From positions 15,004,001-15,068,000 of the forward strand of contig CAVNZM010000003.1 in NCBI GenBank assembly GCA_963693365.1: a DNA stretch of 64,000 nt. Direction: 5' to 3'. A model generated the notes under the pieces. The model ran no database searches and had not been told where the DNA came from. It was given only the letters and a program-made list of their open reading frames with translations. This DNA comes from Amoebidium appalachense (Eukaryota; Ichthyosporea). The position numbers and the translations under genes are program-made. Numbering within the stretch: the first letter of the stretch is position 1; every line of letters starts with the position of its first letter. This document shows, piece by piece, positions 44,533 through 55,861 of the stretch.

Positions 44533-45340
44533 TTGCAAAACCCATCCCCCCCCCCCCCCCCCCCCCCCCCACCTTTTTTCCTTCTTTCTTTCTTTTTTTT
44601 TTTTTTTTGAAAAACAAACAAAAAAAATCACAAATCACATTAAGATGTTGGTATACGGATGCATAGAAGGGCTTCACGAGGTATAATGCATGAGAAATAT
44701 AGAATAGACTTGACGTCGTAACATACACTAGCATTTGTTGAAAGAGGGAGCTATGCACTTGAATAAGGTGCTTTTGGTACGTTCGAATCCACTCCCATCC
44801 TATTTTATATTATTTTTTTTTATTTGTTTGTTATTTGTATACTGTTTTCTTTTTCTATTCATTTATTCTTCCCCCCTCCCATTCTCATGCATACGTGTAT
44901 GGTTGTGTGTTGGGTAGAATATTCCAGTTGGTAAGCACATGTTTCCTGTAGTACATTAGTACATTTCACGTTAGAATTAAACCATGTTTTCATTCCCAGG
45001 ACACCCCTTACCCATATATATATATATATATATATATATCATATACATATATATATACTATCATATATATATATATATATATATATGATACTATATATAT
45101 ATATACATAAAACTATTGTACTTATACATTATAAAAACTTACGAGAGTGGCAGTGAGTAGGCTATTATATAGTATGATATATATATATCATATATATATA
45201 TCATATATATATATATATGATACTACTATGATATATATATATATCATATACTAATATATATATATATATATATATATACATACATAAAGCTATTGTCCTT
45301 ATACATTATAAAAACAATATTTATTATTGCAGAATTCGCC
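44533..45340. repeat. AT-rich DNA with (TA)n palindromic arrays
   Basis: Several (TA)n blocks at 45016-45275 are broken by ATCATATATGAT-like inversions and can fold into hairpins. The segment ACATAAA-CTATTGT-CTTATACATTATAAAAAC occurs at about 45105-45141 and 45283-45316, which shows duplication of the block. Confidence 0.75.
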
Positions 45341-45414
45341 GTTTCTTATTAGTTTACAGATGTCAGAAACCTCATATTAAGATGCTCAGAATCGCCTCCA
45401 CAGTGTGCTTTGTT

Positions 45415-45740
45415 GTCGACGTCGACGATACCCATCATGTTACCCTACACAGTATACATACGTAGAACAGGATTACGACGCCCATAGCACGTCTATAGCA
45501 TTGGAATAGGTGCTACATTCGGTTAATGGACGGTGTAAACGCATGCACAGCATGTCCATAGGATGACTTTGGCATATACACATGAGGGTCAAGAAATCAG
45601 TGGACCTCTTTATTACCCTGTAATATGCTTGTCGACGTCGACGATGGGTTTTCAGCTTTTCCATCCATTAAAATCTTGAGGGTACCAAACGCAGCCACTC
45701 AGGTATCGTAAACTACTCCGAACCCGTCGTCGACGTCGTA
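45415..45740. repeat. Repeated GTCGACGTCGACGAT motif
   Basis: GTCGACGTCGACGAT occurs exactly at 45415-45429 and 45631-45645. A third related site (GTCGTCGACGTCGTA) lies at 45726-45740. The core GTCGACGTC is near-palindromic. No gene is evident around it, and the function is unknown. Confidence 0.6.
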
Positions 45741-47136
45741 GAGGGGTTTCCGATGGGGGGGAAAGATTGCTGATGATATACACAACACATAGACACACAG
45801 GAAAAAAACACAACCGGAGAGGTGGAACGGCCCTCTGAGACGACTTGAAATGTTTTCAACTGCTTGATATTTATTTCAAGATGAAGTTCTTTTTATACGT
45901 AGATATGTGGAGCCGACAAAGGCTAAGCCAATCAAAAGAACGAAAACTATGGGGGCAAATAAATCGAAATACCTGTCGCCGCACATAGAAGGTAAATCGT
46001 AATCTTCTAATGAAAGCACGGAAACATTTACTAAAGCTAAATAAATGAAACCGTTTATATATCTATTAGTTCACATCATACAGAGAGACTTGGGAAGGGG
46101 AAGGGGGGAGGGGGGGGGGGGGGGGGGGAGGGCAAGGGAGGGAAGGAGGAAGATGGAGAGAGGGGGGGGGGCAGGGGGGGTAGTAAGGAGTATGGGAAAG
46201 GTATAAAAGGGCGCCGGGGATGGGGAGGGAAAGGGGGGGGGGGGGGGGGGGGGGGGGAGGGAGAATGGTACCACTAAGTCTTCGCATTGCCCTCTTTCTG
46301 GCGTTGTGTGGTTTGGGGCAGGGGGGGAAGGGGGGGGGGGGGGGGGGGGGGCAGGCAAATACTAGTGAGAGATGTGTTCAGCTCCCTGCCTCGAGTTTAC
46401 AGTATTGTGTTTGCACTTGTACACGTGCTCACTGGTGCATGAACAGATGGTTCCTTCTTTTGGTTTTTTATTGCATCAGTTATATGTAGTCATCATACTA
46501 TTTCTTAGTTCACACAAAGTCCATGTATGGGCTGCACTACTGTCCTTGTACATGTGGCTAAGTCAGGTTTTACAGATGAGGATGTTCGCGAGCGCCAGCG
46601 GATGCGCAACCATTAAGATGACAACCACGGCAACGGGGGTGGGCTCAGCTCTCCCGTGGCTTAACGAGGGTGTTGCTTCGGACTGTGGTTCTTGTTAGCA
46701 ACGAAAAGGCAGCTTAGCCAGTAGTGCTGTTTCGTTATTTTTTGCTAGGTATACGTAGCTTACATTTGTGCTGGAATACGCTGGACACTGTAGTTCGTAT
46801 AATCTTGTGTAGCCATGCCTGCAGATAGAACTTGAATAAATGGAATAATTGTTAGATTGCTTATGCTTAAGTCCGAGCTTCACTTATGTGTGCTATTAAC
46901 ACTGCATAAATGTGATATCCTTTAGCTACAAAGCTTTTAAATCATTGTTAACAATCTCTAGATCCATTGAAGCATCACATGCATATGTAACGTACTACTA
47001 GGCTGCAGGCTGTAAGCCAGCGCCACAACAACATGTGTGCAGTGTCAACGATATGGCTAATAAAAACGACGAGAAGAAAGTCTGTTTGTGGTGCCAATTT
47101 GTTGCCTGGTTCCCCCGTTATTTTTTTTTTTCCGCA

Positions 47137-47181
<45 letters not shown>

Positions 47182-47581
47182 TGGATGCTGGGACCCGATC
47201 GGGCAGACGTCCTAGACACGTGAGCCTAATCTCGCGCACGTTCGTGTTGGTGACGTGATCGCAATCTTGACTTTGCATTCCAGACTTACAGCACGAGCGG
47301 CTAAGGTATGAGTCACAGGAATGTGCTGATGACTCTTTGCGCATTTCTTTGGGCGCGCGCATGAGCCTTAAGAAAGACATCGGCCATCGGCCGGCCCGAC
47401 TTTATAGGCACCGAATCGTCCCTATCATAGGCACAAATCGGGCACGATTCTCTGATTGCGGATTTTGCAGTGATACCTGCAACACCGTCACCGACGTCCC
47501 CAACGACGGGGCTGTTTACACCACGCGTATGTGTGCCCCCGCTTGTCTTACTGCTCATGTTGTCTATGTGTCAATTTATAT
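45741..47581. other. Gene-poor stretch
   Basis: Contains G-rich tracts at 46100-46360 and a roughly 40-nt G tract at 47140-47180 next to poly-T. A minus-strand frame at 47313-47558 (with SCPICAYDRDDSV followed by a charged helix) has a coding-like composition and a Cys pair, and may be a transposase zinc-ribbon fragment. It is too short to assign. Confidence 0.35.
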
Positions 47582-48385
47582 CAGTATTTGGGACTGGTAA
47601 GCAAAGCAGAGACACAGCCAGTGGTGCAGTGTAAAAACACCACAGACACCAACAAAAACACGGAACGATCGGAGCAGTGTACACAACAGACATCAATGTT
47701 TAGACACGACCGACGAAATCAATGTATGATTGATTTCGTATATATATTTGTGAATCCTAAGTCAAATCAACGCATGATTTCCGACCGGTCGGAAATCAGA
47801 TCCATGTCTAAAATAACCAATCAAAATGAATTGATTATTGCCAGGATAGATCCGGCGACACAGGACCGCATACCATAAATCACAGCTACTAGCAAGTATT
47901 GAGGTGTAAAAGTAACGAGGAAAGAGGGGGCTGTGGTTTATGTTTCTAACAGTATCAACAGCTGCAAAGACTCAGACAATTTTGTAAAATTATATAAGTA
48001 TTTGGGATGTAAGCAGAGACACAGTGGTGCAGTGTGAAAGCACCACAGACACACAACAACAAAACACGGAACGATCGGAGCAGTGTACACAACAGACATC
48101 AATGTTTAGACACGACTGAACTCAATTTATTTTGATCTTGAATAAATACCTGAAATTCCCTTAAGTTAAATCCATGCATGATTTCCGACCAGTCGGAAAT
48201 CAGATCTGTCTCTAATAGAAACCAATCACTAAGAACTTGAACCAATTGCTTTCAGAGAGATCTGGTACGCGGAGACGTACACGATAGGACACAGACACTA
48301 GTTAAGATCAACTCGTGTCATTATCAAGGAAGTTTTAACCTATGATACACTGCAAAGACTCGGACATACCACACTTAACCTTGAT
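47582..48385. repeat. Two tandem copies of an approximately 410-bp repeat
   Basis: Units starting TATTTGGGA at 47582 and about 47999 share GCAGAGACACAG, GGTGCAGTGT, AACACGGAACGATCGGAGC and a long identical run through GTTTAGACACGAC. Later they share GATTTCCGACC-GTCGGAAATCAGATC, itself a short palindrome, and CTGCAAAGACTC. The second copy runs into the LTR-like sequence at about 48350. Confidence 0.7.
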
Positions 48386-50130
48386 GATTGGTTAAAGCTC
48401 GGCAACACATGAAAGTTAAAGTAAATTAATGAAGTCTGATCACACATGTCAACCTAAGTGTAGCCTAAGTGTGTTACCGTCCAATCAACACACATTAAGT
48501 AACACAAATCTACCTAACATATATTAGTAGAAAAGAAATACGATTATACACATGAAGACATGGAGAGAATGAAAAGAAAATAAGGGAGGAGAAAGAGAAA
48601 GGAGAAGAGAGAACAGATCAACAAACAAGATAGTAATAGTATAACTATAACTAGAGATATTTATGTACACACGAACATGTACACGTCTCTCCCTGAGTGG
48701 GTGGATCCGTGTACACACATATAAATATTCTAATTGATATTACAATACACGATTAAAGCCGATACAACACGATTACAAGTATACAAGCATATCGGAGATC
48801 GATGCTACACTTTACGTAATAGGAGTGTGGCATTTATCCTAAGCATATGAACTGAAACATAACACAAACCGAGAAGATCTTACATTATGTAAATACTACG
48901 TATTACAACATCCCCACTTAAGACTTTGAAGTTTGTGTTATCATATCTCCACTGAACTAGTGAAATCTCCCCACTTGAGAACAGAAACGAAAAAAAAAAA
49001 CAAAAAAAAAAAATCAAAGTGTGTACTTTTCCTGGGGGGGGGAGGAGGGGGGGGTGAGGGGGGGGGAGGGGGGAAGGGGGGGGGGGGGGGGGGGGAGGAA
49101 CCGGGGCAAAAACAACAGAGATGTATCACATTTATAGTCGGGGGTGTTGTAACAGGTGTGACTAACTGGGTTTGAAACCAGTGAAAGATAGAGTAGAATC
49201 GCGATACAGGTCAAACCATATATAAAAACCCTAAGTGGGCATACCCACAAAGGCAATATACATATGAAATAATGATGGTGGTAAATTAAGTAGTAATCAT
49301 TCCAGCCGGGAGGCAGTGTTGATGCATCTGCTGTCCAGGGCCCCAGCCGTAGTAGAAAACCACACGTGAAGTAAGACGGTTCAATCGACAATGTCCGGCA
49401 CACAAAGTCGGGCACGATGGGTGACGTGACTCGGGCCAGGGAGGGGCTTGCTGAGGATGTCGGCCAAGTTGTGAGCTGACTCGACGTAGTGGACAACAAC
49501 ATCCCCACTGGCAATGTAGTCTTTGGTGTTATGGTACCGGACGGCAATGTGTAAATACTACGTATTACAACAACTTTCTGACTAAGTCTACTGATTGGTC
49601 ACAGCACGGCAACACACAAAACTAAAGTGGTTGACTAAGCTATGTTTCACACATGACAAGCTAAAGTGTAGCCTAATTGTTTTCCGACCAATTAAAACAC
49701 AACGAGTACTACAAAGATACTCAACGTATATTAGTGAAAAAGAAACAGTGATCATGTGAAAGAAAACAAGGGAGAAAAGAAAGAGAAAAGAAAGGAGCAG
49801 AAGGAGGAAAGAGAGAAGAATACAGGACAGGAAACACGAACACAAAAACACAGTTGCAACAGAAGATATTCACGTACACATTAAACATGTACACGTTTCT
49901 CCCTGAGTGGGTGGAAACGTGTACACACGTATCAACACACCAATCAGTGATAAAGTACACGATTAGAACCGATCTATCACAATTACATGTATACGGACAC
50001 ATTAGAGATCGATGAGACATATTTCGTACAAGGAGAGTGACATTTCCATTAATCCCATAACTGAAGACACAACACAAAGTTAACTGAAAAGATCTTACAC
50101 ATGTAGATACTTCGTACTAGTACTACAACA
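48350..50130 (-). mobile_element. Ty1/copia LTR retrotransposon remnant
   Basis: Two diverged repeats of about 560 bp, 48350-48910 and 49573-50130, both start TGTTGTA on the minus strand. They share CTCCCTGAGTGGGTGGA (plus strand), AGATCTTACA and GGAGA-AGTG blocks, and act as LTRs. A polypurine tract (AAGTGGGGA on the minus strand, 48911-48919) sits immediately before the second LTR, as expected. Between them only the end of pol survives. Left LTR boundaries are approximate. Confidence 0.7.
49381..49548 (-). pseudogene. C-terminal fragment of copia-type pol (RNase H end)
   Basis: The last 55 codons before TGA read as the conserved end of Ty1/copia polyproteins: IAVRYHNTKDYIASGDV (family IDVRYHFIR...), then VHYVESAHNLADILSKPL (family ...VPTEEQLADIFTKPL). 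The fragment starts abruptly at 49548, where it is fused to 24 bp of LTR-start sequence (49549-49572), so the rest of pol and gag is deleted. It is not a functional gene. Confidence 0.75.
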
Positions 50131-50949
50131 CTATGCCTACTGTTGCTAGCTGTAGCTGTGTGTGCGCTTTAAGTAAGTTACGTTTCTTCTAACTCTAACA
50201 GTCGAAAAAGTTCTAAGTCAAAACCACTCATAATCGCTGGTCGTAAAAAAAACTAGGGGTGATAGCAACAGCCCAGAAGGACTAACAGTGCGTGTGCCCC
50301 CTCCCTGCAAAAAACTGCAGAGAAAGGGGGTGTAGCTTGTCGTATCACGACCTAGCGTGTATACGAACGACTCTAACTAACTGCACGCTTAAAAGGGGCT
50401 TGAAACTGTGTAGACATATGGAGTTTTCTTTGAGTCGGGTGGGAGACGAACAAACGTGTTGTCAGAAGAACTTCGAATGCCCGCGACCCCACGAGACACT
50501 TCACAGACATGACACGCGGCCCACTGGCCAAACAACTACCACAGTGACATTCAGCCAATCACAACACTCTCCCGCCCCCACGGACTACACACACTCCACA
50601 CCATTGGCTACCGCCACCTCAGATACCCCTACAGCACTACAACACGTACATACCTTTACTCACAATACATATAAGCATACACACACGCGAGCAGGCAGCA
50701 AGGGTCTCGCCAAGCACACAGCAAGAAGCAATACAACTTACATATAACATGAAGAGTACGCAGAGGCATGGAGTATGCACGCGCGCACCAAACTATCAGC
50801 CGCCGCTGCATCAAATTCTCCCCATACCTCTGAGCGATCTCTCCATACTCCACATAGTCCCCGGAATCACTATGCAAGAAAACCCCCAAAATTCACTCAC
50901 CAAAACACAAAATATAGAAGCAGACATATACGAATCAGCTCAGCACATG
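50131..50949. other. Unassigned sequence upstream of the copia remnant
   Basis: Unique sequence with mixed composition. The plus-strand frame at 50292-50747 is open but rich in Thr/His with no recognisable motif. Nothing can be assigned. Confidence 0.35.
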
Positions 50950-51700
50950 ACAGGAGTCGGGCACATACTAGTAGAGTGTGTTGAGGCTGAGAACCGAGGT
51001 AACTCCGACAGCCAGGTTGATGATGCCACGGTGATGAGCAGTTACAATGCCGAGACCGTGGACTTCGGTCGGGGGGCACGGCTCGAGGGTGGAGAAGTAC
51101 TCTTTGACGGGGCACACATGGACGGGGCACAGGGGTCCATGGTGAGGGAAGCCGTGGTTGAGACGAGGGCAAAATGCACCTCTTTGCCTGTCGACGACGG
51201 GCAACGGAGCAGCCGGGTTTGGTTTGTCACATTGAGTGACATGATGATTCTCGTGGCAATAAGCACAATCGAGGGGGCAGTGGTCTTGGCACGGGGTTGG
51301 CTGTGATGACGGTTACCCCCTTGACGTGAGGGGTAGGGTGACCGGGAACGGGGACCGGGGGAGCGGGACCGGGAGTAATCACGGTCGATGGAGGAGGATC
51401 GATCATTGGAACGACCACGGTGGAGACGGGAGACGGAGCTGTCACGTCGGGGGATCCAGTGACGGAGGTCGTCCTTGGGAAGGACACGGCTCTGCAGGGC
51501 ACGTGCAGTACGAACGGAGAGGGAAGACCCGGATCCAGAGTCGATGAGATCTTCACGAATCTCAGCAGCTCGGATATCACTGATGAGTCGGTGACAGTCG
51601 GTTGTAGGTGTAGTAGTTGATGTTACGACGGAAATAATCTGCAAACATAGCCTGGATGTCGGAACAAACCAGTTGCTACCCTGGACACCCTCTTGTCCTG
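50950..51700 (-). pseudogene. Decayed gag-like retroelement sequence
   Basis: One minus-strand frame (about 51700-51230) encodes an Arg/Ser-rich basic region (SRSRSPGPRSRSPYP). A second frame (about 51260-50968) encodes a Cys/His cluster, CAYCHENHHVTQC, close to a retroelement zinc knuckle (CX2CX4HX3C instead of the usual X4). The two frames are offset by one base, so the copy looks frameshifted. It may belong to the neighbouring copia element or to a separate insertion. Confidence is limited because no protease or capsid motif is seen. Confidence 0.4.
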
Positions 51701-51808
51701 TAAGGGGGAGGGAAGGAGGGGAGGTGGGGGGGAGCCTCGGGTTAGTAATGTTCTGTGTGTGTGTCACAGTGTGTGTGTGTGTGACTAGAAGGGTGAAGGG
51801 GAGAGGAG

Positions 51809-51844
<36 letters not shown>

Positions 51845-52760
51845 GGGGGGAGAGGGTGAGGTAGTGGGGGTTGAAAATGGTTAGAGAGGACTCGAATGAT
51901 ACATGACTGTTGGATGTGATAGCTAGGCAAGTGTGGTAGATTGTGGTAGGTGGTGACGGTGTAAGTATTTGAAAGATTTCTGATTCACCTAGGGCGAGAT
52001 GGGGAGGTGGGGAGGGGGAGGGGAGGGGGGAGGGGGAGGGGGGGGGGGGGGAGGGCGGACGGGGGGGCATGGAAAAGAGGTCGTGTGTATGTGTGTGTGT
52101 GTTGGGTGGGAGAGGTGGGAGGAAGGGAGGGGGGGGGGAGGAGGGGGAGGGAAGGGACTTGATGGGGGGACTAGAATGGGTGGGGTGGGGGTGGAAGGGG
52201 GGGGTGGAGGGGGGGGATGGGGGGGTGGAGGGGGGGGGAGGGGGGGAGGGGGGGGGAGGGGACAGGGGGGAGGGCAAATAGGGGATTAAAACAAAGGACG
52301 TGCCATTGGGTGTAGGGTTACATCATAGTTGGTTGGGGTCAACCAGGTTTCATATTTTAAACATGGTCAATCGGTGGGATGTGGGTAATTGTGGATGAAT
52401 AATTGTGGATGCGGTGCGTGTGTGTGTTTGTGTGTGTTGGGGGGAAGGGGGGGGAGAGGGGGGGGGGGTAGGTGGGGGGAAGGGGAGGGGGGAAGGGAAG
52501 CGGGTGATGGTATGGGGGGAGGGGGGAGGAAGAGAGACTGATGATAAGGCGGCAGGTGGAGGGAAAGGGAGATTGAGGCAGTTGGAGGCTTTGGAGAGGG
52601 GGGGGGGGGGAGGGGGGGGAGGGGGGGTTTGGGGGGTTTGGGGGGGGGGGGTGGGGGGAGGAGGGATGGGGGGAGGGGGGGGAGGAGTGTGAGAGTGAAC
52701 GAGCTATGGCATAATAAACTATAGTGGCAAGGGGTGCACGGCTGAACGTGAAAAGCTAAG
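51701..52760. repeat. G-rich low-complexity stretch
   Basis: GGGGA-type repeats with G tracts of 10-40 nt (51811-51842, 52460-52700) and short TG runs. No gene is evident. Confidence 0.85.
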
Positions 52761-52828
52761 CTGAAACGTAGGTTTGGGTGGATGCCTTTGGGTGGATGCA
52801 CGACTTATGTTGGCTTTGTGTGAGATGT

Positions 52829-53658
<830 letters not shown>

Positions 53659-54111
53659 CCACTGCCTAGCGTTGCAGGTTTGCCCATGTGTGGGTGTGTG
53701 GCCTCGTGTGAGCATGTGTATGTGTGCTTGAAAATGGGTGTTGTATGTCGAGGCATGATATTTGGTATGTGTGTGTTAGGGTGTGGGTGCTTGGGTGCTT
53801 TCTTACATAGCATGGGAGTGCTAGAATTTGTCCAGGTCCCAGAGTGCACTTGTTTGTGCATGATATTGCATGGGTGCAAGAGTCTAGTAGACATTAACAC
53901 CATAGGCCAGTTCGAAACCATGCGACCGTCCGTGATTGGCCGCACGAGTGGCCGTAAAATCAGAAAATGTTTGCCAATAGGCAACAAAATAAAACTTCAA
54001 AAATATAATTTTTGTGTGTTTTGAATGGCTCAGACAGTCTTGGGAGAAAACATGTATTAGAAGACTGAGTCAAAAGGGACTATGTTTTGGCAAAACTGTA
54101 AGTCTTGCCAC

Positions 54112-54148
<37 letters not shown>

Positions 54149-54389
54149 CCCCTTCCCCCCGCCCCCTGCCTCCCCACCCCCCCACCCCCCCCACCCACTG
54201 GCATTAAAGGGCAAAAAAAAAAAAAAAAAAAAAAAACTGACCCACCCACCCACCCATACACACACACAGCAACACTTTCCTGTAAATATGACAAAAAAAG
54301 TGCCACCTAGTGGCTTGTGGTTGCAAAGAAAATGGAGATAAATGTGTATAAAGGAGGGGGGCTTAGAAGCCCCCGACTCCGGAAAGCCG

Positions 54390-54424
<35 letters not shown>

Positions 54425-54985
54425 TCGGAGGGAGGAGAGGGGGGAGGGAGAGTGGGGGAGGGGGGAGTTGGGAGAGGCTTAACGAAAGAGACAAGTGAGA
54501 GAGTTGGCCACCTTGGGGAGACGAGATAGGCATGAGAGTATTATCCAATGAAAAGAAGAAACAATCCGACTTGGTGTGCTTGGCCTTGGTGAAGTTGAAG
54601 AGCGAGAAAAGAAAAAATGAACTCAGTGACACCCAATAAGGGGTCCCCGGGGGGAGAGGGGGGGGGGGGGGGGGGGGAAGTGGGTTAGGGAAGGAGCAGG
54701 GGGTAAGGGGAGAGAGTGAGGGAGGGGGGGGGGAGGGGGGGGAGGGGGGCAGGGGGGGGGGGGGGAGGGGGAATGGTCGGGAGGGTCGAGAGCGATTCGG
54801 AGACGTAGAAAAATAGAAGAGTGTGTGGAGAGAAGCAGGAAGGTTGGTGATCCGGTTGAATCGTAAGTAGAGTTAGGAGAAAGGGAGAGAAAGAACGAAA
54901 AAAATGTCCGCAGCGTGAGGTGTGACGTATGAGTTCAGGGGGGGGGGGTGCAGGTATGCACTCGGAGTAGGACGGTTGTGCACTT
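53659..54985. other. Gene-poor stretch between TG array and minisatellite
   Basis: Holds C and G tracts (54112-54146, 54391-54423, 54660-54677), an A tract at 54215-54236 and G-rich sequence to 54780. No coding exon was recognised. Confidence 0.4.
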
Positions 54986-54993
54986 GTGTGTGG

Positions 54994-55184
54994 TTCTGAG
55001 ATTACATGTGAGTGTCCTGAGATTACATGTGAGTGTTCTGAGATTACATGTGAGTGTTCTGAGATTACATGTGAGTGTTCTGGGATTACATGTGAGTGTT
55101 CTGGGATTACATGTGAGTGTTCTGAGATTACATGTGAGTGTTCTGAGATTACATGTGAGTGTTCTGAGATTACATGTGAGTGTG
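54994..55184 (+). repeat. 21-bp minisatellite, about nine units
   Basis: Tandem units of 21 bp containing GAGATTACATGTGAGTGTT, with only a few substitutions (GGGATTACA in two central units). The 21-bp period keeps every frame open on both strands. Confidence 0.95.
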
Positions 55185-55261
55185 TTGTGCAGCTGGCATT
55201 GACATGCACACAAGATGGAACTCGTGTATCTGTATGTTTGCGGCACGTGTACAAGGGCATG

Positions 55262-55861
<600 letters not shown>

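Noticed and set aside
44778-44790. GTTCGAATCC, B-box-like sequence
   Set aside because: No matching A box and no cloverleaf could be folded from the flanks, so a tRNA gene is not supported.
46372-46698. Plus-strand hydrophobic frame of 108 codons
   Set aside because: No motif, no supporting splice sites and it lies among G tracts; not supported as a gene.
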